From Steroidobacteraceae bacterium (lineage in GTDB: Bacteria > Pseudomonadota > Gammaproteobacteria > Steroidobacterales > Steroidobacteraceae): a stretch of DNA of 64,000 nucleotides. Each line of letters starts with the position of its first letter. Position 1 is the first letter of the stretch. The stretch is from NCBI GenBank assembly GCA_019634895.1, contig JAHCAM010000010.1:1-64000 (forward strand). The letters run 5' to 3'. A model generated the notes under the pieces. It was given only the letters and a program-made list of their open reading frames with translations, made no database searches and was not told where the DNA came from. A program made the position numbers and the translations under genes. Below, in pieces: positions 1 through 7,179 of this stretch.

Positions 1-2
1 AG

Positions 3-950
3 GAAATCGGCGGCGGCTACATGTGGTCGCCGAAGGTCAACAAGAACGGCAAGCTCAATCCGTACTATGAGTTCATGCGCGAGGTCGCGCCGGGCGATCT
101 TGTGTTTTCCTTTGCCGATACGCTGATCAAGGCGGTGGGCATCGCGACCTCGCCCAGCTACGACTGCCCGAAGCCGCCGGAGTTTGGGCCTGCGGGCAAG
201 GTGTGGGGCCAGTCAGGCTGGCGTGTGGACGTTCGCTGGCTCGAGCTGAAGAACCTGATCAAGCCCGCGCAGCACATGGCGACGATTGCCATGTATCTGC
301 CGGAGAAGTACTCGCCGCTGCAACCTTCCGGCGCCGGCCTGCAAAGCGTATACCTGACTCACGTGCCGGACAGCCTCGCCAACGAGCTGATCAACCTGAT
401 CGGATCCGAGGCCAGCCACGCTCGCGGCATGGCTCAGTTTTGGATATCGGACGTCACGGCTCCCGATACCCCGGCGCTGGCGCAGGCCGAATGGGAACAG
501 GACCTGGCGGAGGAGATCGATGCAAGCGCCGGTCTCACCGTCACGGAAAAGCGCCAAGTCATCCTCGCGCGCCGCGGGCAGGGCAAGTTCCGCGAGCGCG
601 TCGCGCGGATCGAGCACGCGTGCCGGATCACCGGCGTCAATCGGCCGGAACACCTGATCGCGAGTCACTGCAAGCCGTGGCGCGACTGCGCATCGAATGA
701 CGAGCGCCTGGACGGGGAGAACGGGCTGCTGCTGACGCCGACCGTGGATCACCTGTTCGATCGCGGGTTCATCTCATTCGAGAACAATGGCGATGTGCTG
801 GTATCGCCGGTGGCGCATCGCGAGTCGCTGAAGCGGATGGGGATCGAGGTCGCGGGAAGGGTGAACGTGGGGGCGTTTTCGGAGGGGCAGCGGCGGTACC
901 TGGAATTTCACCGGGAGGCGGTGTTCTTGGAGGCGAGGGTGAGGCGGTAA
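3..950 (+). CDS. HNH endonuclease, 5' end outside window
   Basis: The reading frame is open from base 3 (EIGGGY before the first Met at 21), so the true start lies upstream and the gene is 5'-truncated by the window. The N-terminal part (WSPK, REVAPGDLVFSFADT, about residues 7-45) resembles the EVE-like domain that precedes some HNH nucleases. The C-terminal part carries an HNH_2-type core: CRITG, then LIASHCKPW, then ENGLLLTPTVDHLFDRGFISF, which supplies the zinc/metal Cys and His residues. The family cuts DNA and the domain pairing suggests restriction of modified DNA; that role is inferred. It opens a patch of accessory genes that continues to about 4260. Confidence 0.85.
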   Translation, partial: EIGGGYMWSPKVNKNGKLNPYYEFMREVAPGDLVFSFADTLIKAVGIATSPSYDCPKPPEFGPAGKVWGQSGWRVDVRWLELKNLIKPAQHMATIAMYLPEKYSPLQPSGAGLQSVYLTHVPDSLANELINLIGSEASHARGMAQFWISDVTAPDTPALAQAEWEQDLAEEIDASAGLTVTEKRQVILARRGQGKFRERVARIEHACRITGVNRPEHLIASHCKPWRDCASNDERLDGENGLLLTPTVDHLFDRGFISFENNGDVLVSPVAHRESLKRMGIEVAGRVNVGAFSEGQRRYLEFHREAVFLEARVRR

Positions 951-1101
951 GTCGATTCCTGGAACGGTGAAAGAGTGCCGCGCTAGAACACCATATAAAT
1001 CAATGTGTTATTTATTTTAAGCCACATTTATTAAAGAACTCTGCCTTGTGATTTAATAACGCCGTCTGCAATTAAAGCCCCTGCACCTGGAGGCCAGCAA
1101 C
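951..1101. other. AT-rich intergenic stretch
   Basis: About 150 bases between the HNH gene and the Fic gene. Bases 990-1070 are much richer in A and T than the rest of the window, which fits a promoter region or horizontally acquired DNA. A CTGGAGG ribosome binding site lies at 1087-1093, in front of the GTG start at 1102. No further gene or clear hairpin was seen. Confidence 0.5.
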
Positions 1102-2262
1102 GTGAACCGAGGCCGAACTGGCCGGCTCGACAAGGTCACAACTGCTGGCGAAGCCGTGCACGCGTTCGTGCCGCATCCACTGCCGCCAGCGCCACCGATC
1201 GACATATCGGGTGCGCGGCAGAATCTGATGGCCCAAGCATTACTCGCCTGTGGACGCCTGGATGGCGTTTCCACACTCCTGCCTGACCCCGATTTGTTTC
1301 TCTACGCCTACGTCCGGCGCGAAGCCGTGCTGTCGTCGCAGATCGAGGGGACCCAGTCTTCGCTGTCCGACCTCCTTCTGTTCGAACTCGACGAGGCACC
1401 GGGCGCTCCCTTCGACGACGTGGTCGAGGTCTCCAACTACGTCACCGCGCTCGATCACGGGATTACGCGACTGCGGGAAGGAATGCCGGTCTCGAGCCGT
1501 CTGCTTCGGGAAGTTCACGGCAAGCTTCTGTCCCGCGGCCGAGGCGCCGATAAGCTGCCCGGAGAGTTCCGGCGAACCCAGAACTGGATTGGGGGCACAC
1601 GGCCCGGCAATGCGCACTTCGTACCCCCGCCGCCGGCAGCGGTTAATGACTGCATGAGCGATCTGGAGCGCTTCATCCACAGCAAGGACCCGATGCCCGC
1701 CCTTGTGCGAGCTGCGCTGGCGCACGTCCAGTTCGAGACGATCCACCCGTTTTTGGATGGCAATGGCCGGGTAGGGCGCCTGATGATCTCCCTGCTCCTG
1801 CATGACGCTGGAGTGCTGCGACAGCCGCTCCTGTACCTCAGCCTGTATTTCAAGCGGCATCGGGATGAGTACTACCGCCTGCTCGATGTCGTCCGGCGCG
1901 ATGGCGACTGGGAAGTGTGGCTGGACTTCTTCTTGGAGGGTGTCACGGAAACAGCGGGCGCCGCCGTCGAGACCGCGCACAGATTGCTCAGTCTCTTCCA
2001 GTCAGATGAGAAGCGACTGGCGGCTGAGGAACGTGGGGCAGCGAGTTTGCTGCGCGCCTACGGTGTCCTGAAAACGCGGCCCGTAGCGACCATTCAGGAA
2101 GTGGCCAGGCGATCCGGTGTGACTTTCCCTACTGCATCCAAGGCCGTCGAGATGCTTGTGTCTCTCGGCATCGCGCGAGAGTTGACGGGCGCCAAGCGCA
2201 ACCGCGTATTTGCCTACGACAGATATCTGGCCATATTGAATGAAGGCGCGGAGCCGATCTGA
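1102..2262 (+). CDS. Fic family protein (AMPylator-type) with C-terminal winged helix
   Basis: This 386-residue protein starts at GTG, 8 bases after CTGGAGG. Fic enzymes usually move AMP from ATP onto target Ser/Thr/Tyr side chains. The catalytic motif is complete: H215-PFLDGN-GRVGR226. An N-terminal SSQIEG motif (residues 78-83) fits the (S/T)xxxE(G/N) inhibitory helix, with E82 positioned to block the ATP site, so activity is probably self-restrained. The last 80 or so residues (IQEVARRSGVTFPTASKAV) look like a winged-helix DNA-binding domain, as in stand-alone Fic/DOC proteins that also act as regulators. It sits alone between the HNH and helix-hairpin-helix genes. The target is unknown. 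Confidence 0.93.
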   Translation: MNRGRTGRLDKVTTAGEAVHAFVPHPLPPAPPIDISGARQNLMAQALLACGRLDGVSTLLPDPDLFLYAYVRREAVLSSQIEGTQSSLSDLLLFELDEAPGAPFDDVVEVSNYVTALDHGITRLREGMPVSSRLLREVHGKLLSRGRGADKLPGEFRRTQNWIGGTRPGNAHFVPPPPAAVNDCMSDLERFIHSKDPMPALVRAALAHVQFETIHPFLDGNGRVGRLMISLLLHDAGVLRQPLLYLSLYFKRHRDEYYRLLDVVRRDGDWEVWLDFFLEGVTETAGAAVETAHRLLSLFQSDEKRLAAEERGAASLLRAYGVLKTRPVATIQEVARRSGVTFPTASKAVEMLVSLGIARELTGAKRNRVFAYDRYLAILNEGAEPI

Positions 2263-2361
2263 GCACTTCACAGCCAGGGCAATTGCATCACATGGCGGGC
2301 CCAGCCGCGAAGACGCGACCGATCGGGTTCACGGCGGACCTTGATTGAGATCTGGGTGTAG

Positions 2362-2649
2362 TCAGCGCTTCTCCGTCTCTCCGGTGACCTTGACGTACGG
2401 CGCGATGCTCTTGACCGTGTATGGCCCGATGCCCGGAATCGTCTCCAGCTCGTCCTGCGTCGCCGTATTGACGTTGACGATCAGGTCGCCTTCGCCCGGC
2501 GTCATCTCGGCGCGAATGTTGCGATACAGGTAGACGGCCCCGATCGCGAGCGGGATCCCGACGGCCGCGATACCCAGCCATTTCTGCCAGTCGAAGCGGC
2601 GCCTGGTCAGGTCCGGAAACCGAAGGTCCTGGTTGCTGCCGCCGGCCAT
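2362..2649 (-). CDS. membrane-anchored helix-hairpin-helix protein
   Basis: A small protein of about 95 residues, read from the ATG at 2649 (MAGGSNQ); an upstream ATG at 2694 is possible but adds a non-conserved tail. It has a short basic N-terminus (LTRRRFDWQKW), one transmembrane segment (LGIAAVGIPLAIGAVYLY, about residues 24-42) and a ComEA-like helix-hairpin-helix core (VNVNTATQDELETIPGIGPYTVKSI). Such cores bind DNA without sequence specificity in ComEA. Many short HhH proteins of this kind have no tested role. It points away from the nucleotidyltransferase gene across a 230-base gap. Confidence 0.7.
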   Translation of the reverse strand: MAGGSNQDLRFPDLTRRRFDWQKWLGIAAVGIPLAIGAVYLYRNIRAEMTPGEGDLIVNVNTATQDELETIPGIGPYTVKSIAPYVKVTGETEKR

Positions 2650-2842
2650 GATGCGGACTTTACGCTGGCACCCTCGTGTGTCGCCAAATGGCATCTTTGT
2701 AGGCCACGGTCGGGCGGGGGTAGCCCTTCAATTCTCGCACTATCGGGCCGATTGCCCCGAGGCGGACGCCTGCCCGAAGCGCCATGCTGCATCCAAGGAT
2801 GTGACGCTCGGCCATGTTTCAACCGCATCTTCAACCGATGGC

Positions 2843-2872
2843 TTGCCAATGCGATCCCGTAATGGGTACGAT
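2843..2872 (+). promoter_or_regulatory. possible promoter of the nucleotidyltransferase/HEPN pair
   Basis: A TTGCCA box at 2843-2848 and a TACGAT box at 2867-2872 are 18 bases apart, a fair match to a sigma-70 promoter. The -10 box lies inside the 22-bp palindrome, and transcription would begin only a few bases before the ATG at 2883. This is inferred from consensus matching only. Confidence 0.35.
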
Positions 2873-2882
2873 CGTACCCATT
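2861..2882. promoter_or_regulatory. perfect 22-bp palindrome abutting a start codon, likely operator
   Basis: The sequence has the core GGGTACGATCGTACCC and is perfectly symmetrical over all 22 bases, with its centre between 2871 and 2872. It ends one base before the ATG at 2883 and overlaps the putative -10 box. The product of the next gene has an N-terminal winged-helix-like segment, so autorepression through this site is the simplest reading. Confidence 0.75.
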
Positions 2883-3506
2883 ATGAGAACTAACGCTCAG
2901 AGCCTGAAGACCCGGCGGGCGACGAGTCTGGGGGACGCCCTTTTCAGCGGCACGCAGCAGCGCGTTCTCGGCCTGCTGTTTGGCAACCCGGGGCGCAGCT
3001 ACTACGCCCGGGAGCTGATTCGGCTGGCCGCGGGCGGTGCTGGCGCCGTGCAGCGTGAGCTCGAGCGCCTGAGCGAAAGCGGGCTGGTAACCGTGCGACC
3101 GATCGGCAACCAGAAGCATTACCAGGCGAACGAGGCATCACCGGTGTTCGCCGAGCTGTGCGCGGTCGCCAGAAAGACCTTCGCCCTGGCCGATCCGCTG
3201 CGCGAGGCGCTGATACCGCTCGCCTCACGGATCGAGGCCGCATTCATTTATGGGTCCGTTGCGAAGCGCGAGGATACGTCGGCGAGCGACGTCGACCTGA
3301 TGGTCATTGCGGATAAGCTCGCGTACGGCGAACTGCTGGAAGCGCTGGAGCCGCTGGCGGCGGTGATCGGCCGGCGCGTGAATCCCACGGTAATGTCCCG
3401 ACGCGAATGGGCGAAGCGCGTGAGTACCCGGAGCGCGTTCGCTTCTCGCCTGATGACGCAGCCCAAGATCTGGCTGATCGGGACCGAGGATGTCCTCCGC
3501 GCTTGA
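2883..3506 (+). CDS. winged-helix nucleotidyltransferase (MNT type)
   Basis: This 207-residue protein is read from the ATG at 2883, directly after the palindrome. Residues about 18-85 (RVLGLLFGNPGRSYYARELIRL, ERLSESGLVTV) form an ArsR-like winged helix. Residues about 115-160 carry a minimal nucleotidyltransferase core, G124-S125 followed by D136-V-D138, the GSx10DxD metal-binding pattern. In MNT/HEPN pairs such enzymes modify and silence the partner toxin; here the fused DNA-binding domain suggests that it also represses its own operon. The HEPN-like gene begins 17 bases before this one stops, which indicates translational coupling. Confidence 0.88.
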   Translation: MRTNAQSLKTRRATSLGDALFSGTQQRVLGLLFGNPGRSYYARELIRLAAGGAGAVQRELERLSESGLVTVRPIGNQKHYQANEASPVFAELCAVARKTFALADPLREALIPLASRIEAAFIYGSVAKREDTSASDVDLMVIADKLAYGELLEALEPLAAVIGRRVNPTVMSRREWAKRVSTRSAFASRLMTQPKIWLIGTEDVLRA

Positions 3507-3903
3507 GAATCTCTGTGGCCCGGGCAAGCCGCTGAAGGCCGAGCCGCCGGACGAGACCGAGATTGCGGGGCTACTTCGCTCGGCGCATGCCCGGCTGAAA
3601 GATGCCGCTAAACCAGACCTCGCCCTGGACAGCCGCTTCGATCTTGCCTATGGCGCCGCGCATGCGCTGTGCGTGGCCGCGCTTCGCCGCCAAGGCTATC
3701 GCGCAACGCAGCGCTACATCGTGTTCCAACTGCTGCCGCACACACTGGGCCTCGGCCCGGAGGTTTGGCGCGTCCTGTCCCGGTGCCACGACCTGCGGAA
3801 TCTCGCCGAGTACGAGGGCGAGTTGCAGGTCACGGAAGAATTGCTCCAGGAGCTGATCGCGATCTGCGGGCGGCTTATGGGGAAGATGGCTCCGACGGCG
3901 TAG
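3490..3903 (+). CDS. small all-helical HEPN-like protein
   Basis: A 137-residue protein overlapping the nucleotidyltransferase gene by 17 bases. It is predicted mostly helical. The stretch RVLSRCHDLRNLAEYEG (about residues 101-117) contains an Rx5H spacing and an RNLAEY segment like the RNase motif region of HEPN toxins, although the canonical R(x4-6)H is not at the usual place. Position, overlap and helical content make it the likely toxin or substrate partner of the upstream MNT. It could also be a non-catalytic HEPN protein. The family assignment is an inference. Confidence 0.6.
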   Translation: MSSALENLCGPGKPLKAEPPDETEIAGLLRSAHARLKDAAKPDLALDSRFDLAYGAAHALCVAALRRQGYRATQRYIVFQLLPHTLGLGPEVWRVLSRCHDLRNLAEYEGELQVTEELLQELIAICGRLMGKMAPTA

Positions 3904-3934
3904 CAGCCACGAATCCGCTAAATCGAGCCAGCGC

Positions 3935-4045
3935 ATGTACTTCACAGCATATGCCGTCAGGAGCATACGTCCGAATGTCGTGGGCCATTTTGTTGATTCC
4001 TATCTGACGAAGCTGTCCATTGAAAGCAAGGGCGAACATCGATGA
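3935..4045 (+). pseudogene. probable C-terminal remnant of a HigB/RelE-like toxin
   Basis: A 36-codon open frame (MYFTAYAVRSIRP...FVDSYLTKLSIESKGEHR) ends in a TGA that shares ATGA with the start of the next frame at 4042. Toxin-antitoxin operons of the HigB/XRE type often have this overlap, and the ending resembles the acidic/helical tail of such toxins. No toxin body is present upstream, because the HEPN-like gene ends at 3903. It is best read as a leftover tail. The resemblance is judged by eye and is weak on its own. Confidence 0.35.
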
Positions 4046-4257
4046 CTACGAGCCTGCGCGAAGTCGTTGACAGGCTTCCTGTCGCCGAACGCAAGGCGAT
4101 CGCGCGACGCTCGCGTATTGAGCAGCGCGGCGACCTGCTGCTCTCGACGCCGCGCGACTACGTGCAGCCCCTCGGCGGCGAGCTGGAGCTGCTATGCACG
4201 TTCAAAAACCGGGGCTTCGTGCGGATACGGACCGGGAAGGTCTCACGATTGGCTTAG
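4042..4257 (+). pseudogene. XRE-family antitoxin/regulator lacking its HTH core
   Basis: The 71-residue product keeps the two ends of a familiar XRE antitoxin. The start (TSLREVVDRLPVAERKAIARRSR) matches the usual opening, and the end (RGDLLLSTPRDYVQPLGGELELLCTF) matches the usual segment after the helix-turn-helix. The roughly 35-residue HTH between them is missing, with R25-I26 forming the junction. The gene therefore looks as though it suffered an in-frame internal deletion and should no longer bind DNA through an HTH. The remaining parts could still be made. This fits decay of the toxin fragment just upstream. Confidence 0.6.
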
Positions 4258-4264
4258 GCGCAGC

Positions 4265-5533
4265 TCAAGGCTCCTGCCGCGTCACCGGTTCGTTGCTGAT
4301 CCGCGGCGCAGGTTCCGGGTTCGATCGTTCGCGCACCGGCGGCGGACTGGACGGCCGCGGCGCAGGTTCGCTGCGCTGCGGCGGCGCGGCGACAGGCTCG
4401 CGATTGCCGCGCGGCGCATAGGTTCCGCCGCGCGGCCGTTCGTTCGACGCATTCTCGCGCGCGGGCGCGGGGCGCCGGTCCGGATCGACCCGGCGCGGAG
4501 CCGAAGGCGCGAGCGTCACGGGCGCCGGAGCGTTGCCGGCATTCGATCCCCGATCGGCGGTGCGCGGCGCGGATTCCGGAGTCCCGCGTGCGCGCGGGTA
4601 CCACTGCGGCCGGTCGTCGTCGGGCCTGGGGTGCCGCGGCCGATGCTGCGGCGCCGGGAGCCAGACCCAGCGATTGCGGTCGCGCAGGTACATCCAGCGG
4701 CCGCTGTAGTAGCTGAAGTAGCCCCAGGGCGCGGGGTCGTACCAGCTCCAGCCGTATCCGCTGCGTTGCCAGTACCCGCCGTAGGGCGACCAGCCGTAGT
4801 AATCGTAGCCCGGCATCCACACGCGCCCGTAGCGCGGCTCGTCGTACCACTCGCCGTAGCGGTCGAGGTCGTCGTAGCGGTCGCCCTGGTACGGCGTGTA
4901 GCGCGGCGGCTGCGCTTCGGCGAGGCGCAGTTCGCGCTCCAGCACCCAGTCGTCGAACTCGTCCGCCTGCAGCGGCGTCTCGAGCTGCGCGAATGCGGCG
5001 TCGCCGTCGAGGCGCACGCGCTGGCCGGCGGCGACGCGCAATGGACCGGCGGCGGTTGCGACTTCGGCGGAGCCGGTGTGCACGGTGAGCACGCTGAGAT
5101 CGCCGTCGTGCACGTCCACGCGGTACTCGCCCGGTTCCCTGAATGCGATGGCGGCGTTCGGCGTCACGATCTCGAAGGTCTCGTTCTCGGGCAGCTGGTC
5201 GAGGTACAGGCTCGCGGTACCGGCCGTGAGCTCGACGCGGATGGTGGTTTCGTCGAGATCGAGGATGGCGAGGTCGGTGTGCTCGTCGAGGCGGATGGTC
5301 GCGGTGCCGAGCGCGAGCTCGGCGCGGGCTTCGGGTCTCGTCGCGATGCGATCGCCGGGCTCGAGCGGGCGCTTGGGCAGCGTCGTGGTCGGGCGCTTGT
5401 GCGCGGCCTGGAACTCGGCTTCGCCCTCGACGTAGGTCAGGCGCGCGATGCGCTCGGGCGCGGGCGAGGCCGCGGCCCAGGCGAGGGCGGGCGCGGCGAG
5501 CGCGAGCAGCAGCAGGAGCGGGCGCAGTTTCAT
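4265..5533 (-). CDS. secreted FecR-domain protein with DUF6600-like Tyr/Trp-rich region
   Basis: A 422-residue exported protein with a signal peptide ending near ALAWAAA (residue 22). Residues about 30-190 form a FecR-like beta domain (VEGEAEFQ, GDRIATRPEARAELALG, FEIVTPNAAIAFREPGEYRVDV). Residues 225-305 are very rich in Tyr and Trp (GYDYYGWSPYGGYW, WYDPAPWGYFSYYSGRW), the hallmark of DUF6600 proteins. The last 110 residues are a Pro/Arg-rich low-complexity tail. It is probably periplasmic or surface-exposed. FecR domains elsewhere relay signals or bind cell-wall polymers, but no anti-sigma or TonB partner is adjacent, so the function is unknown. It converges on the antitoxin remnant. Confidence 0.75.
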   Translation of the reverse strand: MKLRPLLLLLALAAPALAWAAASPAPERIARLTYVEGEAEFQAAHKRPTTTLPKRPLEPGDRIATRPEARAELALGTATIRLDEHTDLAILDLDETTIRVELTAGTASLYLDQLPENETFEIVTPNAAIAFREPGEYRVDVHDGDLSVLTVHTGSAEVATAAGPLRVAAGQRVRLDGDAAFAQLETPLQADEFDDWVLERELRLAEAQPPRYTPYQGDRYDDLDRYGEWYDEPRYGRVWMPGYDYYGWSPYGGYWQRSGYGWSWYDPAPWGYFSYYSGRWMYLRDRNRWVWLPAPQHRPRHPRPDDDRPQWYPRARGTPESAPRTADRGSNAGNAPAPVTLAPSAPRRVDPDRRPAPARENASNERPRGGTYAPRGNREPVAAPPQRSEPAPRPSSPPPVRERSNPEPAPRISNEPVTRQEP

Positions 5534-5702
5534 GGCGGATTCATCTTACGCCTGTTGGACATGAACGGAGGCTGAAGGGTTCGGTGGGCGAGGGCGCTTA
5601 TGTATGGTGCCAATCAATTGATTTGAGGCAGAAAATCAGTGGGCGAGGACAGCCCTGGGATGAGAGATTGCCACAGTCAAAGCTGAACCGGCACCAGCGC
5701 CC

Positions 5703-6023
5703 ATGGACTACCTGTACACGCTGTATGATGCGTTGGTCAGCATCAATGTCCCTTCCGACAAGGCTCGGGCGGTCGTGGATGCGATGGAGCGCGACATGGG
5801 CACGACTCTGGCGACCAAGCAGGACTTGCGGTTCCTGACGACCAGGGAAGAACTGCTGCTGCTGAAACAGGATGTGGCGGTGCTCAGGCGTGAGATGGAG
5901 AATCGCTTCGCGCTCCAGGATCAGAAGATCGACACGCTCGAACTCAGGCTCACGGTCAAGCTCGGCTCGATGATGGCCGTCGGATTCGGACTGACGATTG
6001 CCGCCTTGCGGCTCTGGGCCTGA
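5703..6023 (+). CDS. small coiled-coil protein with C-terminal membrane anchor (DUF1640-like)
   Basis: A 106-residue protein. Residues 1-45 are helical (YLYTLYDALVSINVPSDKARAVVDAMERD), residues 45-85 form a heptad-rich coiled coil (LLLLKQDVAVLRREMENRFALQDQKIDTLELRL), and the end is a single hydrophobic segment (MMAVGFGLTIAALRLWA). This layout matches small tail-anchored proteins of the DUF1640/CCDC90 type, which tend to oligomerise. The specific role is unknown. Codon use and the clean frame support a real gene. No strong ribosome binding site precedes the ATG. Confidence 0.6.
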   Translation: MDYLYTLYDALVSINVPSDKARAVVDAMERDMGTTLATKQDLRFLTTREELLLLKQDVAVLRREMENRFALQDQKIDTLELRLTVKLGSMMAVGFGLTIAALRLWA

Positions 6024-6226
6024 ACGCCAGGCCTGGCGCAGCCCCAGCGACTCCAGCACAAGCCTTGCGAGCTCGCCTTTGGCGAGCGCGTCGGCGGTAA
6101 GTGCGCCCGCGAAGAACTCGCGGCGCTGCATGGCACCAAAAGGCTACACCCGAGTGGACGCAGCCGACGAGTGTGGGCGTATCCTGATAGCCGCATGCTG
6201 GGGCAGGTATTTGAAGGAGTGATGTC

Positions 6227-6574
6227 ATGAAGGCGATCGCTGTCCTTCTGGCCGGACTCTCGCTCGGGGCTGCTGCGACGGCAAGCGCCGATGCGCCGGC
6301 ACGCAAGTACGCGGTGTGCTTTGGGGAGTCAACGGGGAAGACCTATCTGACGCCCGTCATCATCGACGGGCCGCCGCGCCCGACGACCCTGGCGGGCGAG
6401 TTCTATGCCTACGTGCAGAAGAAGTACGGCATCAAGCTCCAGAATTCGGATTGCCAGCATTTCGCGACCGCGGCCGAGGCGCAGGCCTACCGCGACCAGG
6501 CGGCGCCGCAGGATCCGCAGTACCTGCCGTACTACGTCGAGACGGGCTGGAAGGGGCCGGGCACCGGAGGTTAG
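6227..6574 (+). CDS. small exported protein of unknown function
   Basis: A 115-residue protein with a clear signal peptide (MKAIAVLLAGLSLGAAATASA, cleavage near residue 21) and a GAAGGAGTG ribosome binding site just upstream. The mature part has two Cys (VCFGES and DCQHFA) that could form a disulfide, and the segment CQHFATAAEAQAYRDQ. A domain of this look occurs in small secreted proteins of proteobacteria, but I do not recognise a named family. The 200 bases before it hold no convincing gene. Confidence 0.65.
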   Translation: MKAIAVLLAGLSLGAAATASADAPARKYAVCFGESTGKTYLTPVIIDGPPRPTTLAGEFYAYVQKKYGIKLQNSDCQHFATAAEAQAYRDQAAPQDPQYLPYYVETGWKGPGTGG

Positions 6575-6604
6575 CTGCCATTACGGACTGGGAGTAACGG
6601 TAGA

Positions 6605-7084
6605 TTGGACGCCGCAGAACTCGAGTACGTTGGTTTCTGGGCGCGCGTGGGCGCGGCGCTCATCGACACGGTACTGGTGGCGCTGGTCTGCTGGCCGTTG
6701 CTGACCTGGATCTATGGCGCCGATTACTGGATCGCGGAGTCGTTGTCGATGGCGGATGTCTTCCGCGTGCACGGCCTGGCGGATGTCCTGTTGAACTGGG
6801 TGTTTCCGGCGATCGCGATCGTGCTGTTCTGGATGTACCGGCAGGCGACGCCCGGCAAGATGGCGATCCATGCGCGCATCGTGGACGCGAAGACGGGCGG
6901 CAAGCCCACCACCGGCCAGCTCGTCGGGCGCTACCTGGGCTATTACGTCTCCATCTTCCCGCTCTGCCTCGGGCTGCTCTGGGTGGCCTTCGATCCGCGC
7001 AAGCAGGGCTGGCACGACAAGCTGGCGGGCACGGTGGTGGTGCGGCCGAAAGTGCGTGGGCCGCACGCGGTCAAGTTCGAGTAA
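6605..7084 (+). CDS. RDD family membrane protein
   Basis: A 159-residue protein read from TTG at 6605. The start of the RDD fold is conserved (YVGFWARVGAALIDTVLVALVCWPLL), with R and D inside the first membrane segment. A second segment follows (VLLNWVFPAIAIVLFWMY), then the typical QATPGKMAIHARIVDAKTG loop, a third hydrophobic stretch, and the FDPRKQGWHDKLAGTVVV ending. RDD proteins are small inner-membrane proteins, some of which act as transporters, but most are untested. It follows the small exported protein by 30 bases and may share its transcript. Confidence 0.85.
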   Translation: MDAAELEYVGFWARVGAALIDTVLVALVCWPLLTWIYGADYWIAESLSMADVFRVHGLADVLLNWVFPAIAIVLFWMYRQATPGKMAIHARIVDAKTGGKPTTGQLVGRYLGYYVSIFPLCLGLLWVAFDPRKQGWHDKLAGTVVVRPKVRGPHAVKFE

Positions 7085-7099
7085 GGGACAAGGAGATCG

Positions 7100-7178
7100 G
7101 TGGGGCGCACCCCATTGGGCGACGCATCTTCAGGATAGATGGGGTGCGTGCCCATTCTTAATTGGACGCGTCCCCTTT
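7100..7178. repeat. dispersed palindromic repeat cluster (GGACGCGTCC family)
   Basis: Three related palindromic units lie between the convergent RDD and GGDEF genes: GGGGCGCACCCC near 7102, GGGGTGCGTGCCC near 7140 and the core GGACGCGTCC at 7164-7173. The position between two stop codons suits a two-way transcription terminator or REP-like element. Confidence 0.7.
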
Positions 7179-7179
7179 A

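Noticed and set aside
4265-5533. The FecR/DUF6600 protein as an anti-sigma regulator
   Set aside because: No sigma factor or TonB receptor is adjacent, and the protein has an exported signal instead of a cytoplasmic N-terminal domain plus TM helix.
6024-6131. A minus-strand tail (MQRREFFAGALTADALAKGELARLVLESLGL) that looks like a protein start
   Set aside because: It continues only as antisense of the DUF1640-like gene, with no conserved domain. It could be a gene remnant but the evidence is too thin to list.
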